DNA from: Streptomyces sp. man185 | GTDB lineage: Bacteria > Actinomycetota > Actinomycetes > Streptomycetales > Streptomycetaceae | DNA: 64,000 bases | Direction: 5' to 3' | Assembly: GCA_002551355.1 (NCBI GenBank) | Contig: NTHE01000039.1 | Coordinates: 1-64,000 of the forward strand | In this document: positions 8,435 through 17,524 of the stretch, piece by piece | How the letters are laid out: every line of letters begins with the position of its first letter | How positions within the stretch are numbered: the first letter of the stretch is position 1 | Notes under the pieces: generated by a model | The model's input: the letters and a program-made list of their open reading frames with translations, nothing else | The model's database searches: none | What the model was told of the DNA's origin: nothing | Translations under genes and position numbers: made by a program

Positions 8435-11400
8435 CCTCCGGCTGCGCGCTGCACGAGGCGCGGAAGGTGCAGTGGGCGCAGTGGGTGCCGGTGGTGGGCG
8501 TGAAGCGTTCGTCCAGAACCTTTCCGGCGGCCGTGGCGAGCAGGTCGGAGACCCACTCCCCCGCCAACGGTTCCTGCGCCTGGACCTTGGGGAAGGCATC
8601 GCCGCCCTCCTTCTTGGGGGCGGGCTGGCGGAGCTGGACCAGTTCCGCGCCGCCCGGCTCGGGGCGCTTTCCGTCGAAGACCGCGTCGACCGCGCCCTCG
8701 CGGACGGCGAGCTGGTAGACGGCGAGCTGGGGGTGGGCGGCGACCTCGTCCTTGGTGGGCGCGCCCTTGCCGGTCTTGAAGTCGACGACGTACGCCCGGC
8801 CCTCGGCGTCCTGTTCGACCCGGTCCATGGAGCCCCGGATGCGCACCGCGTACTCCCCCGCCTCCAGGGTCACGTCGAAGTCGTGCTCGCTCGCGGTGGG
8901 CGTGCGGCCGCCCCGGTCCAGGACGTGCCAGTGCAGGAAGCGTTCCAGGGCGGCGCGGGCGTGGTCCTTCTCCTGCTCGGACTTCCAGGGGGCGTCGAAG
9001 GCGAGGCCGTTCCACACGGAGTCAAGGCGTTCCATGAGGACGTCCAGATCGGCGGGCGTGCGGCTGGAGGCGACCTCGTCGGCGAGTACGTGGACGACGT
9101 TGCCGAACCCCTGGGCGGCGGTGGCCGGGGCGTCGGCCTTCACCTCGCGGCCCAGGAACCACTGGAGGGCGCAGGTGTGGGCGAGCTGGTCGAGCGCGCT
9201 GCCGGAGAGGGTGACGGGCTGGTCGCGGTCGCGCAGCGGGACGGCCGAGCGGGTCGGCTCGTCCAGGCCCCACCAGCGGTAGGGGTGGGCCGCGGGCACC
9301 AGCGGCTGCCCCTCGTCGTCGGTGAGCGCGGCGAGCCGGGCGAGGCGGTGGGCGGCGGCCTCGCGCAGGGCGTCGGAGGCGGCCGGGTCGACGGTGGTGG
9401 CGCGCAGTTCGGCGACGAGCGCGGCGACGGCCAGGGGGCGGCGCGGGCGGCCGGTGACGTCACGCGGTTCGACGCCCAGCTCGGTCAGGAAGCGGGAGGG
9501 CTGGTCGCCGTCGTCTGCGGGGGCCTTCACGGCGGTGACGACGAGGCGCTCGCGGGCGCGGGTGGCGGCGACGTAGAAGAGGCGGCGCTCCTCGGCGAGG
9601 AGGGCGCCGGGCGTCAGGGGTTCGGCGAGTCCGTCGCGGCCGATCCGGTCCGCCTCCAGGAGGGAGCCCCGGCGGCGCAGATCGGGCCAGAGGCCCTCCT
9701 GGACCCCGGCGACGACGACGAGCCGCCACTCCAGGCCCTTGGAACGGTGGGCGGTCATCAGGCGTACGGCGTCGGGGCGGGCGGTCCGTCGGGAGAGGGT
9801 GTCGGCGGCGATGTCCTGGGCGTCGACCTCTTCCAGGAAGTTGAGGGCCCCGCGGCCTCCGATGCGCTCCTCGGCGCGGGCGGCCGTGTCGAACAGGGCG
9901 CACACCGCGTCGAGGTCGCGGTCGGCGTTGCGGCCGCCGGCCCCGCCGCGCAGCGCGGCCCGCTCCAGCCTGCCGGGCCAGGGGGTGCCGTTCCACAGGG
10001 TCCACAGGGCCTCCTCGGCGGTGCCGCCGCCTTCGAGGAGTTCGCGGGCCTTGCGCAGGAGCGCGCCGAGGCGCTGCGCTCCGTGGGCGTAGGCCGGGTC
10101 GTGCGTGACGAGCCGTTCGGGCTCGGCCAGCGCGCGGGCCAGCAGTTCGTCGGAGGGGGCGGGGACCCGGATCCCGGCGGCGCGCTCCTCGTCGCGCAGG
10201 GCCCGGCCGAGCCGGCGCAGGTCGGCGGCGTCCATGGAACCGAGGGGCGAGGTGAGGAGAGTGAGAGCGGTCTCGGTGTCGAGCCGGGGAGGCGCTTCCT
10301 CCTCCTGCTCCTCGTCGGCGCGGGCGGTGCGGAGCGCCGCCGTGGCCACGGCCCGCAGAGCCGTCAGGAGCGGGGCGACGGCCGGTTCGTGGCGCAGCGG
10401 GAGGTCGTCGCCGTCGACCTCCAGGGGGACGCCGGCGGAGGTGAGGGCGCGGCGGACGGCGGGCAGCGAGCGGCCCCCGGCCCGTACCAGCACGGCCATC
10501 TCCTGCCACGGCACCCCGTCCTCCAGGTGGGCGCGGCGCAGCAGGTCCGCGATGTTCTCCAGCTCCGTGGACGCGGTCGGGTAGGTGTACGTCTCCACCC
10601 GGCCACCCTCCCGGACGGCGTGCAGCTCGCGGTGGGCGCGGACGGTGTCGGCGGGCAGCCGGGTCAGCGGCATCCGGCGGGTGAGCAGCCGGGTCGCCGC
10701 CAGCAGCCCGGCCCCGGAGCGGCGCGAGGTGGTGAGGACGCCCACGGGCGCGGGGCCGCCGTCCGCCCGGCGGAAGGTGTCCGGGAAGTCGAGGATGCCG
10801 TTCACGTCGGCGCCCCGGAACGTGTAGATCGACTGGTCGGGGTCGCCGAAGGCGATCAGCGTCCGCCCGCCGCGCGCGTCCTCGCCGCGCCCCCGGGCGT
10901 ACTCCGGCGCGCGCCCCCGGTTTCCGGCCAGCGCGTGCAGCAGGCGCACCTGTGCGGGGTCGGTGTCCTGGTACTCGTCGACGTACACCGCGTCGTACGC
11001 CCCCGCGAGCCGCTCCGCCACCTCGGGGCGCTCGGCGAGCAGGACCGCGCGGTGCACCAGCTCCGCGTAGTCCAGGACGCCCTGGGCGTCGAGGACGTCG
11101 AGGTACTCGGCGAGGAACCGGGCCGCCGCCGTCCAGTCCGGGCGGCCGGTACGGCGGGCGAAGTCGGCCAGCGCGTCCGGGCCGAGGCCCAGCTCACGGC
11201 TGCGGGCCAGCACGGCGCGCACCTCGTCGGCGAAGCCGCGGGTGGTCAGGCAGGACCGCAGCTCGTCCGGCCAGCCGACATGGGCCAGGCCCTCCTTCTC
11301 CAGGTCGAGCTGGCCCGCGAGCAGCTCGCGGACGGTGACGTCCTGCTCGGGCCCGGAGAGCAGGCGCAGCGGATCGGCGAACAGGTCGGCGTCCTGGTGG

Positions 11401-11774
11401 GCCCGGACCAGCGCGTAGCAGTACGAATGGAAGGTGGTGGCCTGCGGTCCGCGCGCCGCGCCGAGCCGGGCCGCCATCCGGTCGCGCAGTTCGGTCGCGG
11501 CCTTGCGGCTGAAGGTGAGGACGAGGATGCGGGCGGGGTCCGCCCCCCGGTTCACCCGGGCGGCGACGGATTCGACGAGGGTGGTGGTCTTGCCGGTGCC
11601 GGGCCCGGCCAGGACCAGCAGCGGGCCGCCGGGGTGGTCAACCACCGCGCGCTGGCCTGCGTCCAGGAGGGGGGGATCCACGGAGCCCGGCGGAGTGCGC
11701 ACCAGCCGGTACGCACCCGTGGTCCGCGGCCGTGACTCACGGTGCGGACTGTGCCGGGTGGAGGAGGAACTCAC
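8415..11774 (-). CDS. adnA: AdnA, helicase-nuclease subunit with Fe-S-type C-terminus
   Basis: Partner of AdnB in the heterodimeric break-resection machine, 1119 residues. The motor has LAGPGTGKTTT (Walker A), LTFSRKAATELRDR (Ia), VYVDEYQDTDP (II) and FYVAATRARERL (VI). The C-terminal RecB-like nuclease has GNVVHVLADE, IRGSMDRVEQ, YVVDFKTGKG and QLAVYQLAV. A cysteine in HTCALQWF plus a terminal HCAHCTFRASC look like the four ligands of an AddB/Cas4-type [4Fe-4S] cluster. The start is GTG 11774 with a weak ribosome site. It is the first gene of an adnA-adnB-peptidase operon, the order seen in mycobacteria. Confidence 0.9.
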   Translation of the reverse strand: MSSSSTRHSPHRESRPRTTGAYRLVRTPPGSVDPPLLDAGQRAVVDHPGGPLLVLAGPGTGKTTTLVESVAARVNRGADPARILVLTFSRKAATELRDRMAARLGAARGPQATTFHSYCYALVRAHQDADLFADPLRLLSGPEQDVTVRELLAGQLDLEKEGLAHVGWPDELRSCLTTRGFADEVRAVLARSRELGLGPDALADFARRTGRPDWTAAARFLAEYLDVLDAQGVLDYAELVHRAVLLAERPEVAERLAGAYDAVYVDEYQDTDPAQVRLLHALAGNRGRAPEYARGRGEDARGGRTLIAFGDPDQSIYTFRGADVNGILDFPDTFRRADGGPAPVGVLTTSRRSGAGLLAATRLLTRRMPLTRLPADTVRAHRELHAVREGGRVETYTYPTASTELENIADLLRRAHLEDGVPWQEMAVLVRAGGRSLPAVRRALTSAGVPLEVDGDDLPLRHEPAVAPLLTALRAVATAALRTARADEEQEEEAPPRLDTETALTLLTSPLGSMDAADLRRLGRALRDEERAAGIRVPAPSDELLARALAEPERLVTHDPAYAHGAQRLGALLRKARELLEGGGTAEEALWTLWNGTPWPGRLERAALRGGAGGRNADRDLDAVCALFDTAARAEERIGGRGALNFLEEVDAQDIAADTLSRRTARPDAVRLMTAHRSKGLEWRLVVVAGVQEGLWPDLRRRGSLLEADRIGRDGLAEPLTPGALLAEERRLFYVAATRARERLVVTAVKAPADDGDQPSRFLTELGVEPRDVTGRPRRPLAVAALVAELRATTVDPAASDALREAAAHRLARLAALTDDEGQPLVPAAHPYRWWGLDEPTRSAVPLRDRDQPVTLSGSALDQLAHTCALQWFLGREVKADAPATAAQGFGNVVHVLADEVASSRTPADLDVLMERLDSVWNGLAFDAPWKSEQEKDHARAALERFLHWHVLDRGGRTPTASEHDFDVTLEAGEYAVRIRGSMDRVEQDAEGRAYVVDFKTGKGAPTKDEVAAHPQLAVYQLAVREGAVDAVFDGKRPEPGGAELVQLRQPAPKKEGGDAFPKVQAQEPLAGEWVSDLLATAAGKVLDERFTPTTGTHCAHCTFRASCSAQPEGRQVVE

Positions 11775-11984
11775 GTGGATCGCCGGTCCTGGGGGTGTAC
11801 GCGGGTGTACTGGTGATGAGGAACAGGTTCGGTGCAGCCGAGGAAGCAGAGGAAGGGGGCGGACGTGCCGCGCGATGACGACGCTACGCCAGCGGCGGCG
11901 CGGGAGGCGGCGCGTGCGCTGCGTCTCTCGTCACGTCCTCGGCCGGGTCGGGCCGCCGCTGCCGGAGGCGTACGACGGAGACTG

Positions 11985-12584
11985 TCAGGTGTGAACCTCG
12001 TCGCCCGGCCCGTGCGGGCCCCGGAGTCCGTCCCGACCCCCGGGCCCGTGCTGTCCCCTCGGACCGCCCCGGCCCCCGGGCCCGTCCTGTGCCCCAGGCC
12101 CGCCTCGACCCCCCGGCCCGTCCCGACCGCCTCGGCTTCCCGGACCGCCCCGCTCTCCCCGCGCGGTGTCAGCGGTCTCACCGGCCCGCCCGCCGCTTCC
12201 GCCGTCCCAGCGGGCGCGCCGCATGTCGATGCGCGGGATGTGCCCCTCCACGTGCCGCGACGCCTCGCGCAGCGGGGTGCCCTCGGCGCGGTAGTGGTCC
12301 AGTGCCCGCAGCTCGTGGGCGGGGAGCAGCGTCCCGTCGGCGCGGACGACCCGCCACCACGGCACCGCCGATCCGTACAGCGCCATGGTCCGGCCGACCT
12401 GGCGAGGCCCTCCCTCGCCCAGCCACTCCGCGATGTCGCCGTACGTCATCACCCGGCCGGGCGGGATCAGATCGGCCACGTCGAGGACGCGCTCCGCGTA
12501 CTCCGGCAGCTCCGCGCAGTCCGGCGGTCCGGCGCCGGAAGGGGCGGTGCCGGAGCCGCCCGCGTCCGTCTGGTCCTGGCTCAT
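11985..12584 (-). CDS. Alkyltransferase-like protein (ATL) with collagen-like tail
   Basis: A DNA-binding homologue of O6-alkylguanine-DNA alkyltransferase that lacks the acceptor cysteine. ATLs flag alkylated guanine for nucleotide excision repair. Residues about 30-130 form the MGMT C-domain: IPPGRVMTYGDIAEWLG, then GRTMALYGSAVPWWRVV, where PWWR replaces the PCHR of active enzymes. Residues about 145-199 are an unusual Gly/Pro/Arg tail of repeated GPGGRGG-like triplets resembling collagen. ATG 12584 is chosen; ATG 12593 is an in-frame alternative. A nearby adnA and an ATL gene also occur together in mycobacteria. Confidence 0.85.
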   Translation of the reverse strand: MSQDQTDAGGSGTAPSGAGPPDCAELPEYAERVLDVADLIPPGRVMTYGDIAEWLGEGGPRQVGRTMALYGSAVPWWRVVRADGTLLPAHELRALDHYRAEGTPLREASRHVEGHIPRIDMRRARWDGGSGGRAGETADTARGERGGPGSRGGRDGPGGRGGPGAQDGPGGRGGPRGQHGPGGRDGLRGPHGPGDEVHT

Positions 12585-12805
12585 CCGCCCCATCCTGCCG
12601 TACGCCACCGACAGCGCGGCCGAAACGGTATCCGTCCCGGCACACCGCGTGCACGCAGGTGCAAAGGAGCGTATGTTGCGCTTCCCGCGCCCGTGCAATG
12701 CACCCTGATGCCCCCCTCTGTCTACGGGCCGTGCCACCATCATGCGGGCGGTGACCGGTGATACCAGAACACGAAGACGAACCAGAGGCGACGAAGGAGC
12801 AGGGC

Positions 12806-15640
12806 GTGCAGCCACCGAAGGCGGCGGACGCCTCCGATGCCGGGGAGCGCCCGCAGGGTGATCCCGAGTCCTCGAGATCGCCCCGCGCCGCCACCGGATC
12901 ACCCCGCGCCGACGGCCCCACGACGTCCACCACCGGACATCTGGCCGGCTCGACCCTGGCCTCCGCAGAGGCCGCGCTGAGCGACCGCGTCTCCGGGGAC
13001 GAGCCGCTGCTCCCCGCCCGGGTGCACCGCCCCTCCGACCTGATGCGGCTGCTCATCGGGGTGCTCGCGATCGCGGTGCTGTTCTCGATCGCCGCGTTCG
13101 CCCAGGGCACCACCACCGGCCTTGAGGACGACATCTCCAAGGGCACCGAGCAGGCGCCCGATCTGCTGATCAAGATCGCCGGTCTGGTGTCCAGCATCGC
13201 CGTGCTGCTGGTGCCGGTCGCCTTCGCCATCGAACGCCTCATCAAACGTGACGGGCTGCGCATCGCGGACGGGGTGCTCGCCGCCGTGCTCGCCCACGGG
13301 GTGACGCTGGCCACCGACCTCTGGGTCTCGCGGACCGCGCCCGGCACCATCCAGGACGCGCTGACCCAGCCGCAGACGGCCGGCGGTCTCACCGACCCGG
13401 TGCACGGCTATCTCGCACCGGTCATCGCGTACATGACGGCGGTCGGCATGGCCCGGCGGCCGCGCTGGCGCGTGGTGCTGTGGGTGGTGCTGCTGCTCGA
13501 CGCGTTCGCGATGCTGGTGGGCGGGTACACCACCCCGTTCTCGATCATCCTCACCGTGCTGATCGGCTGGACGGTGGCGTACGGGACGCTGTACGCGGTC
13601 GGCTCGCCGAACGTCCGCCCCACCGGCCAGCACCTGATGGCGGGGCTGCGGCACGTGGGCTTCCGCCCGGTCGCGGCGATGCGGACCGAGGACGCCCCGG
13701 ACCACGCCGACCAGAACGACCGGGGGCGGCGCTATCTGGTCACCCTGGAGGACGGCCCGCCGCTGGACGTGACCGTCGTCGACCGGGAACAGCAGGCCCA
13801 GGGGTTCTTCTACCGGGCCTGGCGGCGGCTCACGCTGCGCACGCTCACCCAGCGGCGCTCGATCCAGTCGTTGCGCCAGGCGCTGGAGCAGGAGGCGCTG
13901 CTCGCGTACGCGGCGATCGCCGCCGGGGCGAACGCGCCCAAGCTGATCGCCACCTCGGAGCTGGGACCCGACGCGGTGATGCTGGTCTACGAGCACATCG
14001 GCGGCCGGTCGCTGGACTCGATGGAGGACGAGGAGATCACCGACGATCTGGTGCGCAGCGCCTGGCGTCAGGTGAAGGCCCTCCAGTCGCGGCGGATCGC
14101 GCACCGCAGGCTGACCGGTGACGCGCTCCTGGTGGATCGTTCCGGCAGGGCGTTCGTGACGGACCTGCGCGGCGGCGAGATCGCCGCGGGCGATCTGGTC
14201 CTGCGGATGGACGTGGCCCAACTGCTGACCACGCTGGGGCTGCGGGTGGGGGCCGAGCGATCGGTGGCCGGGGCGCTGGCCGTGCTCGGCCCGGACGCGG
14301 TGGCTGACTGTCTGCCGCTGCTCCAGCCGATCGCGCTGAGCCGCTCCACCCGGGCGACGCTGCGCCGGATCGCCCGCGAGCGTTCGCAGCGCGAGCGGGA
14401 GGCGGTGGTCGAGGCCTCGCAGGCGGCCAAGCAGGCGAAGGCGCGGGACGCGGAGGAGGCCGCCGAGGAGGCTTCCCAGGAGCACGGCGCGGACTCCGGG
14501 AGTGTCCTGGCGACGGACTCCGGGGCGGGCGCCAAAGCGGGCGCCAAGGCGGAGCGCAAGTCGCTGCGCACCGAGAAGCAGGCCGAGAAGCGCGCCATCG
14601 ACGATGCGCTGGAGGAGGCCCGTGAGGAGGATCTGCTCGCCCAGATCCGCCGTGAGGTGCTGCTGATCCGCCCGCAGGCCCCGGTCGAACCGGTCCGCCT
14701 GGAGCGGATCAAGCCGCGCACCCTGTTCAGCTTCATCGCCGGGGCCATCGCCGCGTACTTCCTGATCTCGCAGGTCACCCAGGCCGACTTCGGGGCGGTC
14801 GTGGAGCAGGCGGAGTGGGGCTGGGTGGCGGCCGCCCTCGGCTTCTCGGCGCTGAGCTACGTGGCGGCGGCGATGAGCCTGCTGGGCTTCGTGCCGGAGC
14901 GGGTGCCGTTCCTGAAGACCGTGCAGGCGCAGGTGGCCGGCTCGTTCGTGAAGATCGTGGCGCCCGCCGCGGTCGGGGGCGTGGCGCTGAACACCCGCTT
15001 CCTCCAGCGGGCCGGGGTGCGCCCCGGTCTCGCCGTGGCGAGCGTCGGGGCCTCGCAGCTTTTCGGGCTCGGCGCCCACATCATGCTGCTGGCGCTGTTC
15101 GGCTATCTCACGGGCACGGAGAAGACCCCGGACTCGCTGACCCCGTCCCGGACGGTGATCGCCGGTCTGCTCACGGTCGCGGTGCTGGTGCTGGTGGTCA
15201 CGGCGATCCCGTTCCTGCGGAAGTTCGTGGTCACCCGGGTGCGCTCACTGTTCGCCGGGGTCGTGCCGCGCATGCTGGACGTGGTGCAGCGGCCGCAGAA
15301 GCTGCTCACCGGCATCGGCGGGATGCTGCTGCTGACCGGCCTGTTCGTGCTCTGCCTGGACGCCTCGATCCGGGCGTTCAGCGGCCCGGACGTCCCCCAG
15401 TTGAGTTACGCGAGCATCGCGGTGGTCTTCCTCGCCGGGAACGCGCTCGGCTCGGCAGCCCCGACGCCGGGCGGCATGGGCGCGGTCGAAGGGGCCCTGA
15501 CACTGGGCCTGATCGCGGTCGGGCTGCCGAAGGAGGTCGCGGCGCCGGCGGTGCTGCTGTACCGCGTGATGACGCTGTGGCTGCCGGTGCTGCCGGGGTG
15601 GATCGCCTTCAACCAGCTGACCCGCAAGGGCGAGCTGTAG
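12806..15640 (+). CDS. Flippase-like (LPG synthase TM domain) protein with embedded pseudokinase domain
   Basis: A 944-residue membrane protein of the TIGR00374 / lysylphosphatidylglycerol synthase TM-domain family. After an acidic N-terminus come about six membrane segments (from residue 81 to about 265). A kinase-fold domain follows (about 350-480). Its catalytic loop reads HRRLTGDALLVD at 433-444, with the usual catalytic Asp replaced by Arg, though TDLRGG keeps the DFG-type Asp. A charged Lys/Glu/Ala helix (about 510-625) precedes the flippase-type domain with GSAAPTPGGMGAVEG. GTG 12806 is chosen because AAGGAG lies just before it; an upstream in-frame GTG at 12758 lacks this. The substrate is unknown and no aminoacyl-transferase domain is present. 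Confidence 0.8.
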   Translation: MQPPKAADASDAGERPQGDPESSRSPRAATGSPRADGPTTSTTGHLAGSTLASAEAALSDRVSGDEPLLPARVHRPSDLMRLLIGVLAIAVLFSIAAFAQGTTTGLEDDISKGTEQAPDLLIKIAGLVSSIAVLLVPVAFAIERLIKRDGLRIADGVLAAVLAHGVTLATDLWVSRTAPGTIQDALTQPQTAGGLTDPVHGYLAPVIAYMTAVGMARRPRWRVVLWVVLLLDAFAMLVGGYTTPFSIILTVLIGWTVAYGTLYAVGSPNVRPTGQHLMAGLRHVGFRPVAAMRTEDAPDHADQNDRGRRYLVTLEDGPPLDVTVVDREQQAQGFFYRAWRRLTLRTLTQRRSIQSLRQALEQEALLAYAAIAAGANAPKLIATSELGPDAVMLVYEHIGGRSLDSMEDEEITDDLVRSAWRQVKALQSRRIAHRRLTGDALLVDRSGRAFVTDLRGGEIAAGDLVLRMDVAQLLTTLGLRVGAERSVAGALAVLGPDAVADCLPLLQPIALSRSTRATLRRIARERSQREREAVVEASQAAKQAKARDAEEAAEEASQEHGADSGSVLATDSGAGAKAGAKAERKSLRTEKQAEKRAIDDALEEAREEDLLAQIRREVLLIRPQAPVEPVRLERIKPRTLFSFIAGAIAAYFLISQVTQADFGAVVEQAEWGWVAAALGFSALSYVAAAMSLLGFVPERVPFLKTVQAQVAGSFVKIVAPAAVGGVALNTRFLQRAGVRPGLAVASVGASQLFGLGAHIMLLALFGYLTGTEKTPDSLTPSRTVIAGLLTVAVLVLVVTAIPFLRKFVVTRVRSLFAGVVPRMLDVVQRPQKLLTGIGGMLLLTGLFVLCLDASIRAFSGPDVPQLSYASIAVVFLAGNALGSAAPTPGGMGAVEGALTLGLIAVGLPKEVAAPAVLLYRVMTLWLPVLPGWIAFNQLTRKGEL

Positions 15641-15795
15641 CCGGAGGCCCGGTGGCGGCGGGCGGACCCGCCGCCACCGGCCACCCGCGCGCCGCCACGG
15701 GCCATGCGTGCGCCGCCACCGGCCACCGGCGCTCCGCCACCCGCATGGACCGCGCCCGGCCGCGCTCCCCGGCGGGCCGCCGCACGATGGGGGTC

Positions 15796-17388
15796 ATGAG
15801 GACTTCCCCCGCTCTGCGTGCCGCCGCCCTCGCCGCCACCGCCACCGTGCTGCTGCCGCTGGCCGCCTGTTCGGACGACGGCGACGGGGAGGGGTCCTCG
15901 ACGCCCACCGGGGCCTCGACCGCCTCGCCGACGTCCACCGCCGAGGACCTGGCGTCGCAGCAGCTCGAATGGTCCCCGTGCCCACCCCCGAACACGGCCC
16001 AGGGCGGCGGCGAGTCACCGTCCCCGCTGCCCGGCGGTGTGGTGTGGGAGTGCTCCTTCATGGACGTCCCCCTCGACTACGCGAAGCCGGACGGCCGCAC
16101 GATCGAGCTGGCGCTGGTACGGGGCAAGGCCAAGGACCAGCAGCGGCGGATCGGCTCGCTGGTGTTCAACTTCGGCGGGCCCGGCGCGTCCGGCGTCGCG
16201 ACGCTGCCCGCGTTCGGCACCGAGTACGACAAGCTCCGCACCCGGTACGACCTGGTGAGCTTCGACCCGCGCGGGGTCGGCCGCAGCGAGGGCGTCGAGT
16301 GCGCGGACGACGCCCAGTTGGACGCCTTCTACCAGGAGGACTCCACCCCGGACGACCCGGCCGAGGAGAAGCAGTTCGTCCAGGGTCAGAAGGACTTCAT
16401 CGCGGACTGCGAGGAGAACTCCGGCTCCGAACTCCCCTTCGTGGGCACGACGAACGCCGCCCGCGACATGGACCTGATGCGCACGGTGCTGGGCGACGAC
16501 AAGCTGCACTACTTCGGCATCTCGTACGGCACCGAGCTGGGAGGCGTGTACGCCCACCTCTTCCCGGACAAGGTCGGCCGGGCGGTCTTCGACGCGGTGG
16601 TCGACCCCACGAAGAACGCCGAGCAGTCCTCCCTCGGGCAGGCCGAGGGGTTCCAGCTGGCCCTGGACAACTTCACGAAGGACTGTGCGGAGCGCGACGA
16701 CTGCGCGCTGCCCGGGGCCACCCAGCAGGAGGTCGAGCAGTTCATCGCCGATCTGCTGGCCGAGCTGGAGGAGGAGCCCGTCGACGGGCTCGGCGACCGC
16801 ACGCTGACCCAGACGCTGGCCACCACCGGCATCGCGTCCGCCCTCTACTCGAAGGAGACCTGGCCGCTGCTGGAACAGGGCCTGGACGAGGCGGACGGCG
16901 GGAACGGCGGGCTGCTGCTCGCCCTGGCCGACTCGCTCAACGGCCGCTCGGAGGACGGGCGGTACGACAACTCCAACGCCGCCAACATCGCCATCAACTG
17001 CGCCGACAGCAAGCAGCGGTTCTCCCTGGAGCAGACGAAGGCGGCCCTGCCCGCCTTCCGCAAGGCGTCCCCGCTGTTCGGCGACTACCTGGGCTGGGGG
17101 CTGATGAGCTGCACCGGCTGGCCGGTGGCAGGAGCCTGGGAGACCCCGGACGTCAGCGCCCCGGGGGCCGCACCGATCCTGGTCGTCGGCAACACCGGTG
17201 ACCCGGCCACCCCGTACGCGGGTGCCAAGGCGATGGTGGAGAAGCTGGGCAAGGGCGTCGGCGTCGAGCTCACGTACGAGGGCGAGGGGCACGGGGCGTA
17301 CAACAGCAAGGACGCGTGTGTGCAACGGGCGGTGGACGGCTATCTGTTGAACGGTACGGTGCCGAGGTCCGGCACGGTCTGCGACTGA
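15796..17388 (+). CDS. Secreted lipoprotein alpha/beta hydrolase, TAP-like peptidase
   Basis: A 530-residue exported hydrolase related to Streptomyces tripeptidyl aminopeptidases (S33). The signal peptide ends in a lipobox, LAAC, with Cys25 as the lipidation site, and a Ser/Thr-rich linker follows. The oxyanion region is FNFGGPGASG, the nucleophile elbow is FGISYGTE, and the acid and base are in GNTGDPATP and GEGHGAY. The C-terminal TAP-like domain is complete. ATG 15796 is chosen; an ATG nine bases upstream is possible. It lies 155 bp after the flippase gene on the same strand and ends at a shared terminator. Confidence 0.88.
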   Translation: MRTSPALRAAALAATATVLLPLAACSDDGDGEGSSTPTGASTASPTSTAEDLASQQLEWSPCPPPNTAQGGGESPSPLPGGVVWECSFMDVPLDYAKPDGRTIELALVRGKAKDQQRRIGSLVFNFGGPGASGVATLPAFGTEYDKLRTRYDLVSFDPRGVGRSEGVECADDAQLDAFYQEDSTPDDPAEEKQFVQGQKDFIADCEENSGSELPFVGTTNAARDMDLMRTVLGDDKLHYFGISYGTELGGVYAHLFPDKVGRAVFDAVVDPTKNAEQSSLGQAEGFQLALDNFTKDCAERDDCALPGATQQEVEQFIADLLAELEEEPVDGLGDRTLTQTLATTGIASALYSKETWPLLEQGLDEADGGNGGLLLALADSLNGRSEDGRYDNSNAANIAINCADSKQRFSLEQTKAALPAFRKASPLFGDYLGWGLMSCTGWPVAGAWETPDVSAPGAAPILVVGNTGDPATPYAGAKAMVEKLGKGVGVELTYEGEGHGAYNSKDACVQRAVDGYLLNGTVPRSGTVCD

Positions 17389-17457
17389 CCGCCTGCCCCG
17401 ACTCCCGTACCGCACAAGGCGGTCGGCGCCGCCGCGCACGATGGTCGCCCGACGCGC

Positions 17458-17494
17458 GAGGGGCCCGGTCCGCGGACGTCGGACCGGGCCCCTC
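17458..17494. terminator. Bidirectional terminator, hydrolase/moeZ
   Basis: A 15-bp perfect stem (GAGGGGCCCGGTCCG and complement) with a 7-base loop sits between convergent genes. Confidence 0.88.
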
Positions 17495-17524
17495 CCGTAA
17501 GGGGTACTGCTGGTGCGACCGCTT

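Noticed and set aside
8406..11735. Long open frame on the plus strand opposite adnA
   Set aside because: Antisense shadow; no domain, no ribosome site.
11771..12181. 136-codon minus frame ending in a GTGA overlap with adnA
   Set aside because: The overlap is tempting, but the frame is an out-of-phase reading of the ATL tail, Arg/Ala-rich, without a ribosome site.
12899..15079. Long minus-strand frame opposite the flippase/pseudokinase gene
   Set aside because: Antisense shadow with His/Arg/Gln-rich nonsense composition.
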